In this document: in pieces, positions 20,554 through 29,658 of the stretch
How positions within the stretch are numbered: the stretch's first letter is position 1
How the letters are laid out: every line of letters begins with the position of its first letter
NCBI GenBank assembly: GCA_905215055.1
Contig: CAJMOH010000007.1
Coordinates: forward strand, 19,370-83,369
From: an uncultured bacterium
Lineage (GTDB): Bacteria > Bacillota > Clostridia > Oscillospirales > Acutalibacteraceae
Length of the DNA stretch: 64,000 nt
Direction of reading: 5' to 3'
The notes under the pieces: generated by a model
What the model saw: the letters and a program-made list of their open reading frames with translations, nothing else
Database searches by the model: none
Told to the model about the DNA's origin: nothing
Made by a program: the position numbers and the translations under genes

Positions 20554-21615
20554 ATGAAGCTATCGTTTCGCTGGTATGGTGAAGAGGACAAGGTCACATT
20601 GGAGCAGATCCGACAGATTCCCGGCATGGAATCCATTGTCACCGCTGTGTACGACGTGCCTGTGGGCCAGGTGTGGAGCCGGGAGAGTATCGCCCGGCTG
20701 AAGGCTCTGACAGAAACCGCCGGCCTGAAGCTTGAGGTGATTGAAAGCGTTCCCGTTCACGAGGACATCAAGCTGGGCAAGCCCAGCCGGGATCAGTACA
20801 TCGAGAATTACCGCGAGAATATCCGACGGCTGGCGGAGGCTGGTGTGAAGTGCATCTGCTACAACTTTATGCCGGTGTTCGACTGGACCCGCACCCAGCT
20901 GGACCATGTGCTGCCCGACGGCTCCACCTCCCTGGTGTACTATCAGGAGCAGGTGGATCAGGTAGACCCGCTGAAGAGTGACAGCGATTTGACTCTGCCG
21001 GGCTGGGACGCCAGCTACTCCCGGGAGGAGCTGCGGGATGTGGTGGCTCAATATCAAGCTTTGACAGAGGAGGACCTGTGGGCGAATCTGGAATACTTCC
21101 TGAAGGGAATCATCCCCACGGCGGCGGAGTGCGGCGTGAACATGGCCATCCACGAGGACGACCCCTGCTGGAGCATTTTCGGCCTGCCCCGAATCATCAC
21201 TGATGAGAAAAACCTGGACCGTTTTCTAAAGCTGGTGGACGACCCTCACAACGGCATCACCCTGTGCTGCGGGTCCTTGGGATGCTCCGCTAAAAACGAC
21301 GTACCTAAAATGGCCGCCAAGTACGCCAAGCTGGGCCGGATCCATTTTGTGCACCTGCGGAACGTGGCCGTGCTTCCCAACGGCTTTGAGGAGCGCGCCC
21401 ACCTGAGCAGCTGCGGCTCTCTGGACATGTACGCCATTGTGAAGGCCCTGGTGGACAACGGCTTTGACGGCTATGTGCGGCCCGATCATGGACGGATGAT
21501 TTGGGGAGAGACCGGCCGGGCGGGATACGGCCTGTATGACCGGGCCTTGGGCGCCTGTTACATCAACGGTCTGTTTGAAGCCGCGGAAAAAGAGAAGGCG
21601 GCTGGGAAAAACTAA
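20554..21615 (+). CDS. uxuA: Mannonate dehydratase
   Basis: The 353-residue TIM-barrel enzyme dehydrates D-mannonate to 2-keto-3-deoxygluconate in glucuronate catabolism. The opening MKLSFRWYG, the IPGMESIVTAVYDVPVG stretch, the metal-site texts HEDDPCWS and CCGSLG, and the C-terminal VRPDHGRM are those of UxuA. ATG 20554 follows AGGGAGG; an upstream in-frame ATG at 20530 has no site. No uxaC, kdgK or kdgA is in the window. The next gene downstream is a sugar isomerase-like protein, so the pair probably acts in sugar acid breakdown. Confidence 0.94.
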   Translation: MKLSFRWYGEEDKVTLEQIRQIPGMESIVTAVYDVPVGQVWSRESIARLKALTETAGLKLEVIESVPVHEDIKLGKPSRDQYIENYRENIRRLAEAGVKCICYNFMPVFDWTRTQLDHVLPDGSTSLVYYQEQVDQVDPLKSDSDLTLPGWDASYSREELRDVVAQYQALTEEDLWANLEYFLKGIIPTAAECGVNMAIHEDDPCWSIFGLPRIITDEKNLDRFLKLVDDPHNGITLCCGSLGCSAKNDVPKMAAKYAKLGRIHFVHLRNVAVLPNGFEERAHLSSCGSLDMYAIVKALVDNGFDGYVRPDHGRMIWGETGRAGYGLYDRALGACYINGLFEAAEKEKAAGKN

Positions 21616-21680
21616 TCTTTGTCACTGGCAAAAAGCCTGATAGGCTTTTGCATAAACCTTTGTTATTGGAGGAATCTGTT

Positions 21681-22589
21681 ATGAAACTTGGTATTATTCA
21701 GCCGGTGGAGCCGGCCAGCTTTGATCACGCCAAGGCTTTGGGCCTGGATTTTGTGGAATTCGACTGCAATCCTTCCTTCTATTTTGGCAAGCCCGTGGCG
21801 GAGCATCTGGCGATTAAAGAAAGCCTGAAGGAAGCCAGCCAGCGCACCGGCGTAGAGGTTGGCGCCGTGGGCCGCTGGGCCAGCCATGTTCTGGACGCCG
21901 AAGGAAATGTGGTCCCTGAGGAATGGAACGAGATCATCGGCGTGATGGACCTGGGCCAGTATCTGGGGGCTAAATACTATCTGTGCAGCGTCAACTATGT
22001 GGAGGAGCTGTCCTACTACAAGAACATCACCGCCGCCATCAAGGTGCTCAACCAGATTGTGGCCGCCGCCAAGGAGCGGGGCATGGAGTGCGCCATTGTC
22101 AACTGCATGATGGGTCAAAACTACATCCGCACTCCCGAGCAGTGGAAGCTGATCCTCAGCGAAGTTCCCGGCCTAGGCATTAAGTACGATCCCTCTCACA
22201 GCTTTGTACACGGCGGCGACAAGGGCGCCTATATGGAAGAGGGCCTGGAATGGGGCGCTCACTTCAAGTATGTCCATGTAAAAGGCGTTATCCAGAGCGG
22301 TCCCTCTCAGGAGCCGAACCACTGGAAAATCTGGGATTTGGTTCGGAAGCACCCTGAGCTAAAGGAACTCTTTTCTACCGCTTCTCCCCAGCGCAACAGC
22401 GCTTATGACAATCCTCCGGCGGGCATTGATTCCATCAACTGGCGCGCGTTCTTCGCCATTCTTTACAAATATGGTTACGACGGGTATCTCTCCATCGAGC
22501 CTCATTCTCCCACTTGGCAGGGGGAAAAGGGCGAGCTTGGCCTGAAATACACCATCAAATACATCCGCGACTTGATGATTCTGGACTAA
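21681..22589 (+). CDS. Sugar phosphate isomerase/epimerase-like TIM-barrel protein
   Basis: The 302-residue protein starts MKLGIIQ and has the features of the AP endonuclease 2/xylose isomerase-like barrel family. These are metal-ligand-type acidic and His residues in KYDPSHSFV, FKYVHVKG and GYLSIEPHSPTW. It follows uxuA by 65 bases, with its own GGAGG site, and is probably cotranscribed with it. The exact sugar substrate cannot be inferred from sequence. Proteins of this type act as isomerases, epimerases or dehydratases on keto sugars. Confidence 0.8.
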   Translation: MKLGIIQPVEPASFDHAKALGLDFVEFDCNPSFYFGKPVAEHLAIKESLKEASQRTGVEVGAVGRWASHVLDAEGNVVPEEWNEIIGVMDLGQYLGAKYYLCSVNYVEELSYYKNITAAIKVLNQIVAAAKERGMECAIVNCMMGQNYIRTPEQWKLILSEVPGLGIKYDPSHSFVHGGDKGAYMEEGLEWGAHFKYVHVKGVIQSGPSQEPNHWKIWDLVRKHPELKELFSTASPQRNSAYDNPPAGIDSINWRAFFAILYKYGYDGYLSIEPHSPTWQGEKGELGLKYTIKYIRDLMILD

Positions 22590-22603
22590 TTTTTCGCAAC
22601 GAC

Positions 22604-22633
22604 AAAGGCCCTGGGAAAATTCCCGGGGCCTTT
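22604..22633 (+). terminator. Intrinsic terminator of the uxuA unit
   Basis: A stem of 12-13 bp (AAAGGCCC...GGGCCTTT) is followed by a T-rich stretch. It sits between convergent genes. Confidence 0.85.
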
Positions 22634-22640
22634 CGCTTTT

Positions 22641-23624
22641 TCAAAGGCTCTTGCGCAGCCTTTGGCGGAGAAGGGCTTTTCTCTCTGAGGAAAGGAAGGC
22701 GGCATCCACACTGTTTTCCAGCAGGATGCGGCGCTCCTCCTCGGTGAGACCAACGGACTGAAGCAGCTGAAACTCCCGCTTTAAGCTGGTGCGGGAAACC
22801 GTCATGTTGTCGGTGTTTACCGTGGCGGCAATCCCTTGCTTCAAATAGGAGCGAATGGGAAACTCCTCCAGACCGGCTACCGCCTTGGTTTGCAAATTGC
22901 TGGTGGGACACAGCTCCAGGGGAATTTTCCGGCGGGCAAGCTCTTGCAGCAGGCTGGGGTCCTCCCCTGCCCGAACACCGTGGCCGATTCGGGACGCACC
23001 CATCTCCAGGGCCTGCCAGATGCTTTCCGGCCCTGCCGCCTCTCCCGCGTGGAGAGTGCAGGGAACTCCCAAGGACTGGACCTCCGCGAAAAGGCCCTTG
23101 TAGGCGCTAGCAGGATACAGAGCCTCCGCGCCTGCCAAATCCACAGCGCAGACGCCCTTTCCCAAAAATTCCGCCGCGGTGTGAATCGTTTCCCGGTTGG
23201 CGGCCTCCTCCCCGCCTCGCATACAACAGAGAATCAGCTGGCTGGAAAACCGCCAGCCCTCCCCTTCCCAGCCTGGAGGCAGTCCCGCGATGGCTGCCTC
23301 TACCGCTTGCGTCTGAGTCATGCCCCTCCTGGTGTGCTGGGAGGGCGCAAACCGCAGCTCGGCGTAAAGCAGCCCCTGCTTCTCCAGCCGGGCGCAAAGG
23401 TCTCTCACAGCCAAGGTCAGCGCCTCTGGCGTTTGCAGCAGCGCCACCGGCAGATCAAAGCAGCGCAGGTAATCATTGAGGCTTTCGCAGTCCGCCGGCA
23501 CGGAAAGGAGAGCTTCCAGCCCGGCCCCCTCCCCGGCTGGCAGGGAAATCCCCTGGCGCTGGGCAAGGTATGTTACCAGCTGGGGAGAAAGGGAACCGTC
23601 CAAGTGCAGGTGAAGGTCAATCAT
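22641..23624 (-). CDS. add: Adenosine deaminase
   Basis: The 327-residue zinc hydrolase converts adenosine to inosine for purine salvage. Zinc ligands and catalytic residues are seen in HLHLDGS (residues 5-11), LHAGEAAGPESI, RIGHGVRA and NTDNMTVS, the bacterial variant of the usual NTDD motif. Length and order match the family. AGGAGG precedes the ATG. It stands alone between the uxuA unit and spmAB. Confidence 0.95.
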   Translation of the reverse strand: MIDLHLHLDGSLSPQLVTYLAQRQGISLPAGEGAGLEALLSVPADCESLNDYLRCFDLPVALLQTPEALTLAVRDLCARLEKQGLLYAELRFAPSQHTRRGMTQTQAVEAAIAGLPPGWEGEGWRFSSQLILCCMRGGEEAANRETIHTAAEFLGKGVCAVDLAGAEALYPASAYKGLFAEVQSLGVPCTLHAGEAAGPESIWQALEMGASRIGHGVRAGEDPSLLQELARRKIPLELCPTSNLQTKAVAGLEEFPIRSYLKQGIAATVNTDNMTVSRTSLKREFQLLQSVGLTEEERRILLENSVDAAFLSSERKALLRQRLRKSL

Positions 23625-23700
23625 AAGAACACCTCCTGGCCTTTTTCTCCATTATACCCCAGCCCTTGGGAAAAGGAAAGAGTCGGGTTCCAGAAGCGCT

Positions 23701-24219
23701 CTACCCCAACAGCTTGACAGTGAAAATGGAAAAGGCAAGAGCTGCCGCGTCTCCCAGCAAGGCGGCAGGAACGGTGTGACGAAGGCGCTTGTAGCCGCAG
23801 GCTCCAAAATACACAGCCACGGCATAAAAGGTGGTCTCTGTGGAGGAGGACAGCACCGAAGCGATTTTCCCAGTTTCGCTGTCCGGACCGAACTGCTGAA
23901 GCAGGTCCAGCGTATAGGCGGAGGCGCCGCTGCCGGAAATAGGCCGCAGCAGCGCCAGAGGCAGCAGCTCCGCGGGGACGCCCGCGCCCTGAGCAATGGG
24001 ATCCAGCAGGCCGCAGAGAAGCTCCAGAAGCCCGGAGGCCCGGAGCATGGTGACAGCCACAATCAACCCCACCAGGGTTGGCAAAAGCTTCAGCGATGCG
24101 CGAAGCCCTTCTCTGGCTCCGGCCAGAAAGGTGTCAAACACCGGCACGCCTTTGGCGTATCCAAACAGGAGGATCAGCCCCACCATCACTGGCAGGGCGG
24201 CGGCGCCTACCTGTTCCAT
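23701..24219 (-). CDS. spmB: Spore maturation protein B
   Basis: The 172-residue integral membrane protein has about four to five hydrophobic segments and the nucleoside-recognition (Gate) domain features of SpmB, including the text LRPISGSGASAY and SSSTETTFYAVAVYFG. In Bacillus it works with SpmA in dehydration of the spore core. The start codon lies 13 bases inside the end of spmA in another frame, so the two are translationally coupled. The longer in-frame extension upstream is antisense to nothing useful and overlaps spmA fully. Confidence 0.93.
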   Translation of the reverse strand: MEQVGAAALPVMVGLILLFGYAKGVPVFDTFLAGAREGLRASLKLLPTLVGLIVAVTMLRASGLLELLCGLLDPIAQGAGVPAELLPLALLRPISGSGASAYTLDLLQQFGPDSETGKIASVLSSSTETTFYAVAVYFGACGYKRLRHTVPAALLGDAAALAFSIFTVKLLG

Positions 24220-24794
24220 AGCGGGTTCCTTTCCAGCAGCTTGCAGGCGGTCAAACACACCGCTAAGGACGCGGCGGAGGTGATCCACACAGCCGGCAGA
24301 ATGGAAAAGGGCGCGGCGCTGCCCGCGCTGGCCCGCATGGCCGCCATGTTCACAGGGATCAGCTGCAGAGAGGCGGTATTCATCACCACAAAGAGAATCA
24401 TTCCCCGAGTGGGAGACTCCTGGCTGGGATTGCGTTGGGCCATCGCCTTCATGGCCGCCAGACCCAGGGGCGTGGCAGCGTTTCCCAGGCCCAGAAGGTT
24501 GGCGGAAAGGTTCATGGAAATCTTCCCCTGAATCTCCTCGTCCCCCCGGTATTCGGGAAAGAGACGGGTAATCACCGGGGAGAGTGCCTGAGCCAGCAGC
24601 TTGGAAAGGCCGCTTTCCTCGGCGATTTTTAGAAATCCCAGCCAGGCGCACATGCTTCCCAGAAGGAACAGGGACAACTCCACGGCGGACTGAGCGCCGT
24701 CCATCAGGGCTGTGGAAAGCTCTCCCAGGCTTCCGGTGGCCAGGGAACAAACAACGCTGAAAGCAATCATATAAAACCAGATAGAATTTAACAT
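24207..24794 (-). CDS. spmA: Spore maturation protein A
   Basis: The 195-residue membrane protein is the partner of SpmB. Conserved family texts are NLSANLLGLGNAATPLGL and MNTASLQLIP. The ATG at 24794 follows AAAGGAGGAAGAAAGG; the 31 additional in-frame codons upstream lack homology and a ribosome site. The spmA-spmB pair shows that the organism is very likely a spore former. The upstream gap is shared with the divergent dipeptidase gene. Confidence 0.94.
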   Translation of the reverse strand: MLNSIWFYMIAFSVVCSLATGSLGELSTALMDGAQSAVELSLFLLGSMCAWLGFLKIAEESGLSKLLAQALSPVITRLFPEYRGDEEIQGKISMNLSANLLGLGNAATPLGLAAMKAMAQRNPSQESPTRGMILFVVMNTASLQLIPVNMAAMRASAGSAAPFSILPAVWITSAASLAVCLTACKLLERNPLWNR

Positions 24795-24907
24795 CCTTTC
24801 TTCCTCCTTTTCCCAGAGTGGCCCTTGACTTTGGGGCAAAAAAAGTTTATCGTAAGAACGTACCTTTCCAGGGGAAAGGATACCCACACAAGAAAGGAAA
24901 CGGAACT

Positions 24908-26287
24908 ATGCTGTTTGGCGAAAAGATCCTGGACTATTGGGACGATATTTTGAAAGACCTGGCCGCGGTGGTGGCAATTCCCTCTGTGGCAAAGCCCCAG
25001 GAGGGAGAGCATCCCTTTGGGGACGACTGCGCCCGGGCTTTGGACACAGTGGTACAACTGGCGGAGAGCTATGGCTTGAAGGCAAAAAACGTGGGCTATC
25101 ACGCCGCCCACGCGGAATATGGCGAAGGAGAGGGCAACGCCGTGGTGATGGCTCACCTGGATGTGGTGCCTGCTGGGGAGGGCTGGCACACCGACCCCTA
25201 TACCATGGTGATTGACGACAATTTTGCCTATGGCCGGGGTGTTTCGGACAACAAGGGACCGGCGATTGTGGCCCTGCACTGTCTGCGCGCTCTGAAGGAC
25301 GCGGGAGTTCCGAGCAAGCGGAAGCTGCGGGTGATCTTTGGCTCCGCGGAGGAGATTGGCATGGACGACATGCCCTACTATTTCCAGCGGGAGCAGCATC
25401 CTGACATGGGCTTTACCCCCGACGCCGCTTACGGCATCTGCCACTGTGAGAAGGGCCACATGGGCTTTCAGGTGAAGGGCAAAAACGACTCCGCCGTAGT
25501 GAAGTCCTTTGAGGCCGGCACGGTGTCCAACGCGGTCCCCTTTAAGGCGGAGTGCGTACTTTCCTGCTCCCCCGCGGAAGTGGAGAAGCTTCAGGCCAAG
25601 GCCGCAAAATCCAAGGGAATGTTTCAGGTCACTCCTACCGACGAAGGCTGCCAGGTTCTCTGCCACGGAAAAGCGGCCCACGCCGCCTCTCCGGACAACG
25701 GCGTGAACGCAGCCTCTCACTTGGTGGAGCTGCTGTGCAAGGTGTTCTCCAAGGAGCAAATGGGCGCCTTCTTCCGGTTTATCCACGAGAAGATCGGCTT
25801 GTGTACCGACGGGGAAAAGCTGGATGTGAAGCTGTGCGACGAGCCAAGCGGACCTCTCACCTTCAACCTGGGCTTGGTGCATGTGGACGAGACCTCGGCT
25901 TGCCTGACGGTGGACATCCGTTATCCTGCCACCCTGAAAGGCGGGGACATTTCCTCCCGGATTCAGGAGCAGGTGGAGGATTGGGGACTGGAGTTTGTGC
26001 TGCTGACCGACCAGGAGCCTTTGTATCTGCCCAAGGAAAGCCAACTGGTCACGCTGCTGGCTGGCGCCTACAAGGACGTTACAGGGGAGGACTGCGACAT
26101 CTTTTCCATGGGCGGCGGCACCTATGCCCGCACCATGTTTGGCAAGGGCGTGGCTTTTGGCGCCGGGTTCCCCGACCAGGCGGACAGCCGGGCGCACCAG
26201 GCCAACGAGTTTTTGGACCTGCGCCGGTTTAAGCTTCATGCCCAGATTTGCCTGGAGGCCATGTACCGGATGCTCACAGCGGAGTAA
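24908..26287 (+). CDS. pepV: Sapep/PepV-type metal-dependent dipeptidase (M20 family)
   Basis: The 459-residue protein is of the M20 di-zinc or Mn2+ peptidase family that cleaves dipeptides. Metal-site motifs in order: HLDVVPAGEGW (His ligand), YGRGVSDNKGP (bridging Asp), FGSAEEIGMDD (catalytic Glu and ligand) and the C-terminal MGGGTYAR. A large lid domain interrupts the catalytic part, as in PepV. ATG 24908 follows AAAGGAAA. A TTGACT hexamer at 24825-24830 with a weak TATCGT 17 bases on is a possible promoter. It is followed five bases later by an HD hydrolase gene. Confidence 0.9.
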   Translation: MLFGEKILDYWDDILKDLAAVVAIPSVAKPQEGEHPFGDDCARALDTVVQLAESYGLKAKNVGYHAAHAEYGEGEGNAVVMAHLDVVPAGEGWHTDPYTMVIDDNFAYGRGVSDNKGPAIVALHCLRALKDAGVPSKRKLRVIFGSAEEIGMDDMPYYFQREQHPDMGFTPDAAYGICHCEKGHMGFQVKGKNDSAVVKSFEAGTVSNAVPFKAECVLSCSPAEVEKLQAKAAKSKGMFQVTPTDEGCQVLCHGKAAHAASPDNGVNAASHLVELLCKVFSKEQMGAFFRFIHEKIGLCTDGEKLDVKLCDEPSGPLTFNLGLVHVDETSACLTVDIRYPATLKGGDISSRIQEQVEDWGLEFVLLTDQEPLYLPKESQLVTLLAGAYKDVTGEDCDIFSMGGGTYARTMFGKGVAFGAGFPDQADSRAHQANEFLDLRRFKLHAQICLEAMYRMLTAE

Positions 26288-26292
26288 AGCCT

Positions 26293-26964
26293 ATGGAATA
26301 CTGCTGCGTAATGCCGGAGGACATTTTCCAAAACAAAGAGGTGCGGGCCTATATTCAGCGGGGCAATGACAACCTGGGCGTCATCGGCTTTACCGAGCAT
26401 GGCTTCGCTCACGCCAAGCGAAGCAGCGATACGGCCAGGGAGATTCTCACCGCCTTGGGGTATCCCCAGCGGGACTGCCAGCTGGCCGCTATTGCCGGGT
26501 TCATGCACGACATCGGCAACACCGTCAACCGGGTGGATCACGCTCACAGCGGCGCGCTGATGGCCTTTACCATTCTGAACAAGCTGAACATGCCTCCGGA
26601 GGAAATCGGCCTGGTATGCTCCGCCATTGGCCATCACGATGAGGAAACGGCCTTTCCCGTAAACCCTCTGGCCGCCGCGCTGATTCTCTCGGACAAGAGC
26701 GACGTGCGGCGCTCCCGGGTGCGGAAGGACGCGGTGCTGGAGGCGGACATTCACGACAGGGTCAACTACGCCGTGGAAAGCTCCCGTCTGGAAATTGAGC
26801 CGGAACGAAAGCTCTGTATCTTTACTATTGAGATTGCCACGGAAATATGCCCTGTCATGGAGTATTTCGAGATTTTTCTGGAGCGCATGGTGCTGTGCCG
26901 CAAGGCCGCCCAGACCCTGGGACTTCAATTTGAATTGATTATCAATGGGACAAGGCTGCTGTGA
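26293..26964 (+). CDS. HD-domain phosphohydrolase
   Basis: The 223-residue protein has HD-superfamily metal ligands: HGFAHAK (His), MHDIGN (the His-Asp pair), DHAHSGA, IGHHDEE and ILSDKSD. Such proteins hydrolyse phosphate esters of nucleotides or second messengers; the substrate is not predictable here. The start lies five bases after the dipeptidase stop, with GGAG spanning that stop, so the two are cotranscribed. A terminator follows immediately. Confidence 0.82.
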   Translation: MEYCCVMPEDIFQNKEVRAYIQRGNDNLGVIGFTEHGFAHAKRSSDTAREILTALGYPQRDCQLAAIAGFMHDIGNTVNRVDHAHSGALMAFTILNKLNMPPEEIGLVCSAIGHHDEETAFPVNPLAAALILSDKSDVRRSRVRKDAVLEADIHDRVNYAVESSRLEIEPERKLCIFTIEIATEICPVMEYFEIFLERMVLCRKAAQTLGLQFELIINGTRLL

Positions 26965-26970
26965 CAGCGT

Positions 26971-27008
26971 AAAAAAACTCCCCCGGCCATTGGCTGGAGG
27001 AGTTTTTT
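26971..27008 (+). terminator. Intrinsic terminator of the dipeptidase-HD unit
   Basis: An A-run and CTCC arm pair with GGAG and a T-run around a GGCC-ATT-GGC inner stem. It is symmetrical, so it may also end the convergent dehydrogenase gene. Confidence 0.83.
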
Positions 27009-27036
27009 GATTGCGCGCAAGGGAAAGACTTCTTTG

Positions 27037-28059
27037 TTAGTTTGCCTCTACCATGACCTTGATGGACTCGCTGCTCATCTGCATGGCAATGGCCTCTGGA
27101 AGCTGGTCCAAAGTGAAATGCTGGGTGATGATGGGGGCAAAATTGATTTTGCCGCTGTTGATCAGCGCCACCGCCCGGGCGTGAGTGTCCGGATTCACAA
27201 AGGAGCCTTTGATGGTCAGCTCCTTCTTGTACACGTCAAACAGTGGCAGATCAAAAGCGGCGTCCACCTTCGGCACGCTGAACAGCAGGATGGTGGCGCC
27301 CTTTCCCGCGAACTGGAAGGCACTCTTTACAGCGGGAACATTTCCCACACACTCAATCACCACATCGGCATGGCCTCCCATTGCCTGGCAGAAGCATTCC
27401 TCCCAGCCGGGCTGGGTGGGGTTGATGGCGCTGTCAGCGCCCAGCTGAAGGGAAGCCTGGCGGCGTTTTTCATTTGGCTCGCTGAGAACGATTTTCGACG
27501 CGCCGGAAAGCTTGGCCAGCTGCACCATGATTAAGCCAATGGCGCCGCCTCCCACCACGCAGACCTTTTGCCCGGCCTTGATTCCCGCCAGGTCGATTCC
27601 ATGGAGGCAGCAGGCCAAAGGCTCTGCCATAGCGGCATACTCCCAGGGAACCGAAGGCTCCAGACGGAAGGCTTGGGACGCGGGAATCAGGCTGTACTCC
27701 GCGAACCCGCCGTCCCGGGTGACGCCAATGGCCTCCATGCTTTCACACAGCTGCTTCTTTCCATTTTGACAGTAGGTGCAATGGCCGCAATAGATATTGG
27801 GATCCGCCGTAACGTGGTCGCCTACGGAAAAGCCAGTGACACCCTCCCCCACTTCCACCACCTCGGCAGAATACTCGTGACCAAGCACCACAGGCGGGGT
27901 CACGGCGGCAGAGCCAGGCTCTCCATGATAAATATGGACATCCGTACCGCAGACACCGCAAATCTTGTTTCGCAGCGCCAATTCCCCCGGTCCGGCATGA
28001 GGCGTGGGCAGTTCGGAAACCGTAAACACTCCATTTCCCATAAAGCGAGCTGCTTTCAT
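27037..28059 (-). CDS. Zinc-dependent medium-chain alcohol/polyol dehydrogenase
   Basis: The 340-residue enzyme has the catalytic zinc motif GHEYSAEVVEVGEGV, the first zinc ligand region CGVCGTDVHIYHGE and the structural zinc cluster CGHCTYCQNGKKQLC. The Rossmann NAD(P) site is VVGGGAIGLIMVQLAK. It resembles the sorbitol/threonine/galactitol-phosphate dehydrogenase group; the substrate is not clear. ATG 28059 has GGGAGGAA upstream. It is a single transcription unit with a consensus promoter. Confidence 0.88.
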   Translation of the reverse strand: MKAARFMGNGVFTVSELPTPHAGPGELALRNKICGVCGTDVHIYHGEPGSAAVTPPVVLGHEYSAEVVEVGEGVTGFSVGDHVTADPNIYCGHCTYCQNGKKQLCESMEAIGVTRDGGFAEYSLIPASQAFRLEPSVPWEYAAMAEPLACCLHGIDLAGIKAGQKVCVVGGGAIGLIMVQLAKLSGASKIVLSEPNEKRRQASLQLGADSAINPTQPGWEECFCQAMGGHADVVIECVGNVPAVKSAFQFAGKGATILLFSVPKVDAAFDLPLFDVYKKELTIKGSFVNPDTHARAVALINSGKINFAPIITQHFTLDQLPEAIAMQMSSESIKVMVEAN

Positions 28060-28092
28060 ACAACATTCCTCCCAAATAAGGTTTCTGCTCTT

Positions 28093-28121
28093 TTCATACA
28101 CCAAATTGAAACGCTTGTCAA
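28093..28121 (-). promoter_or_regulatory. Promoter for the zinc dehydrogenase gene
   Basis: On the minus strand TTGACA and TATGAA are 17 bases apart, 34 bases upstream of the start. Confidence 0.78.
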
Positions 28122-28125
28122 GCGC

Positions 28126-28160
28126 AAAAAAGAGCTGCCGTGGAAATCCGCGGCAGCTCT
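28126..28160 (-). terminator. Intrinsic terminator of the hydrogenase cluster
   Basis: A perfect 10-bp stem (AGAGCTGCCG and its complement, 28131-28140 and 28151-28160) is followed on the minus strand by Ts. The same arm occurs at 53467-53499. Confidence 0.88.
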
Positions 28161-28174
28161 AAATGCAGGATCTA

Positions 28175-29620
28175 TTACTTTTTCAGCACGCCAATGGCGT
28201 CGGAAATGGTCTTTTCCATGGCCTCTCTGCCGTACTTGTCCACGTCGGCCTTGTTCTTATCGCCGTGGGTCAAACAGCCAGCGCCGCCAATGCAGCCGCC
28301 GATACAGGCCATGCCCTCGATAAAGTTGCCCTGGAGGACACCCTTGGAGGCTTTCAGCAGGGCCATGCGGCAGGCCTCAATGCCGTCGCAGGGAACCGCC
28401 TTCAGGTCGAAGCTTTCCAGCTTCTGCTCCTTCAGAGCCTGGGCCACGGCGTCGGACAAGCCGCCGCTGCGGGCAAAAATGCGGCCATAATAGGAGGCGT
28501 TGTCCAGCACGCCTTCCGGCAGGGACTTCAGGTCAATGTCCCGGCTGTCAAAGAGGGCCTGCAGCTCCTCGAAGGTGATGGTGCTGTCAATATAGGGCTT
28601 CAGCTCTTCCTTCTGGAACTCCATCTTCTTGGCCGTGCAAGGCCCAATAAAGACGATTTTGGCGTTGGGCGTGGTGTCCTTGATATACTTGGCAATGGTT
28701 GCCGCGGGAGACAGGTTGTGGGACACATGCTCTTTCAACTGGGGGAATTGCTTCTCGATGTAATCCACAAAGGCGGGGCAACAGGAACTGGTGAGGAATC
28801 CTTTCTCCGCCAGCTCCGCGGCCTCGGCATAGGAAACCATATCGGCGCCCAGAGCGGCCTCCACCACATGGAAGAAGCCCAGCTCCTGGATGCCGGTGAT
28901 CACCTGGCCCAGCTTGGCATAGCTGAACTGGCTGGAAATGGAGGGGGCCACCACCGCGTAGAGCTTGTAATTCTTGTTGTGGTCGCTCTCTTTAATCAGG
29001 TTGACCACGTCAAGGATGAAGGACTTGTCCACAATGGCGCCAAAGGGGCATTGATACACGCAGGCACCGCAGGAAATGCAGGTCTCGTTGTCAATCTGAG
29101 CCGCGCCGCTGTCCGCCATGCTGATAGCCTTGATTTTGCAGGCGTTCTCGCAGGGACGCTTTTGGTTGACGATGGCGCTGTAAGGGCAAACCTTGGCGCA
29201 CTGGCCGCACTCTACACACTTGGATTTGTCAATGTGGGCACGCAGATGCTCGTCAAAGGTAATGGCGCCCCGGCGGCAGGCGTCCTCGCAGCGATGGGCA
29301 ATACAGCCCCGGCAGGCGTCGCTGACATTATAGCCGGACATGGGGCATTCATCGCAGGCAATATCAATGACTTCGATGACGTTGGGGTTGTTCTTGTCCC
29401 CGCCCATAGCCAGCTTGATCCGCTCCTCCACAATGGCGCGCTCCTTGTAGATGCAGCACCGCATGGTGGGCTTCTCCTTGACAATCAGCTTGGGAATCTC
29501 GGTATAGGCGTCCAGCAGCCGGTCCTCAAAGGCGTAGCGGGCAACCTCCCGCAGCACCTTGTACTTCAGGTACTGAACCTGGGTGTCGAACTTTCTGTCT
29601 TTAATGGGAACTGAGGCCAT
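28175..29620 (-). CDS. [FeFe] hydrogenase, monomeric group B-like
   Basis: The 481-residue enzyme should interconvert H2 and protons with ferredoxin. The N-terminal half is Cys-rich with several [4Fe-4S] sites, including CVECGQCAKVCP (135-146) and CISCGACVYQCP (181-192). The H-cluster loops are TSSCCPAF (277-284), PCTAKK (327-332) and EGMACIGGCIGG (435-446). The variant text PAF and CIGGAGC, rather than the PGW and GGGQP of group A, points to group B. It is last in a four-gene set with the phosphatase 38 bases upstream. Maturases (HydE/F/G) are not in the window. Confidence 0.92.
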   Translation of the reverse strand: MASVPIKDRKFDTQVQYLKYKVLREVARYAFEDRLLDAYTEIPKLIVKEKPTMRCCIYKERAIVEERIKLAMGGDKNNPNVIEVIDIACDECPMSGYNVSDACRGCIAHRCEDACRRGAITFDEHLRAHIDKSKCVECGQCAKVCPYSAIVNQKRPCENACKIKAISMADSGAAQIDNETCISCGACVYQCPFGAIVDKSFILDVVNLIKESDHNKNYKLYAVVAPSISSQFSYAKLGQVITGIQELGFFHVVEAALGADMVSYAEAAELAEKGFLTSSCCPAFVDYIEKQFPQLKEHVSHNLSPAATIAKYIKDTTPNAKIVFIGPCTAKKMEFQKEELKPYIDSTITFEELQALFDSRDIDLKSLPEGVLDNASYYGRIFARSGGLSDAVAQALKEQKLESFDLKAVPCDGIEACRMALLKASKGVLQGNFIEGMACIGGCIGGAGCLTHGDKNKADVDKYGREAMEKTISDAIGVLKK

Positions 29621-29658
29621 ACGTTATGTACCTTTCCTTTCTATACTTGTGGAAACGC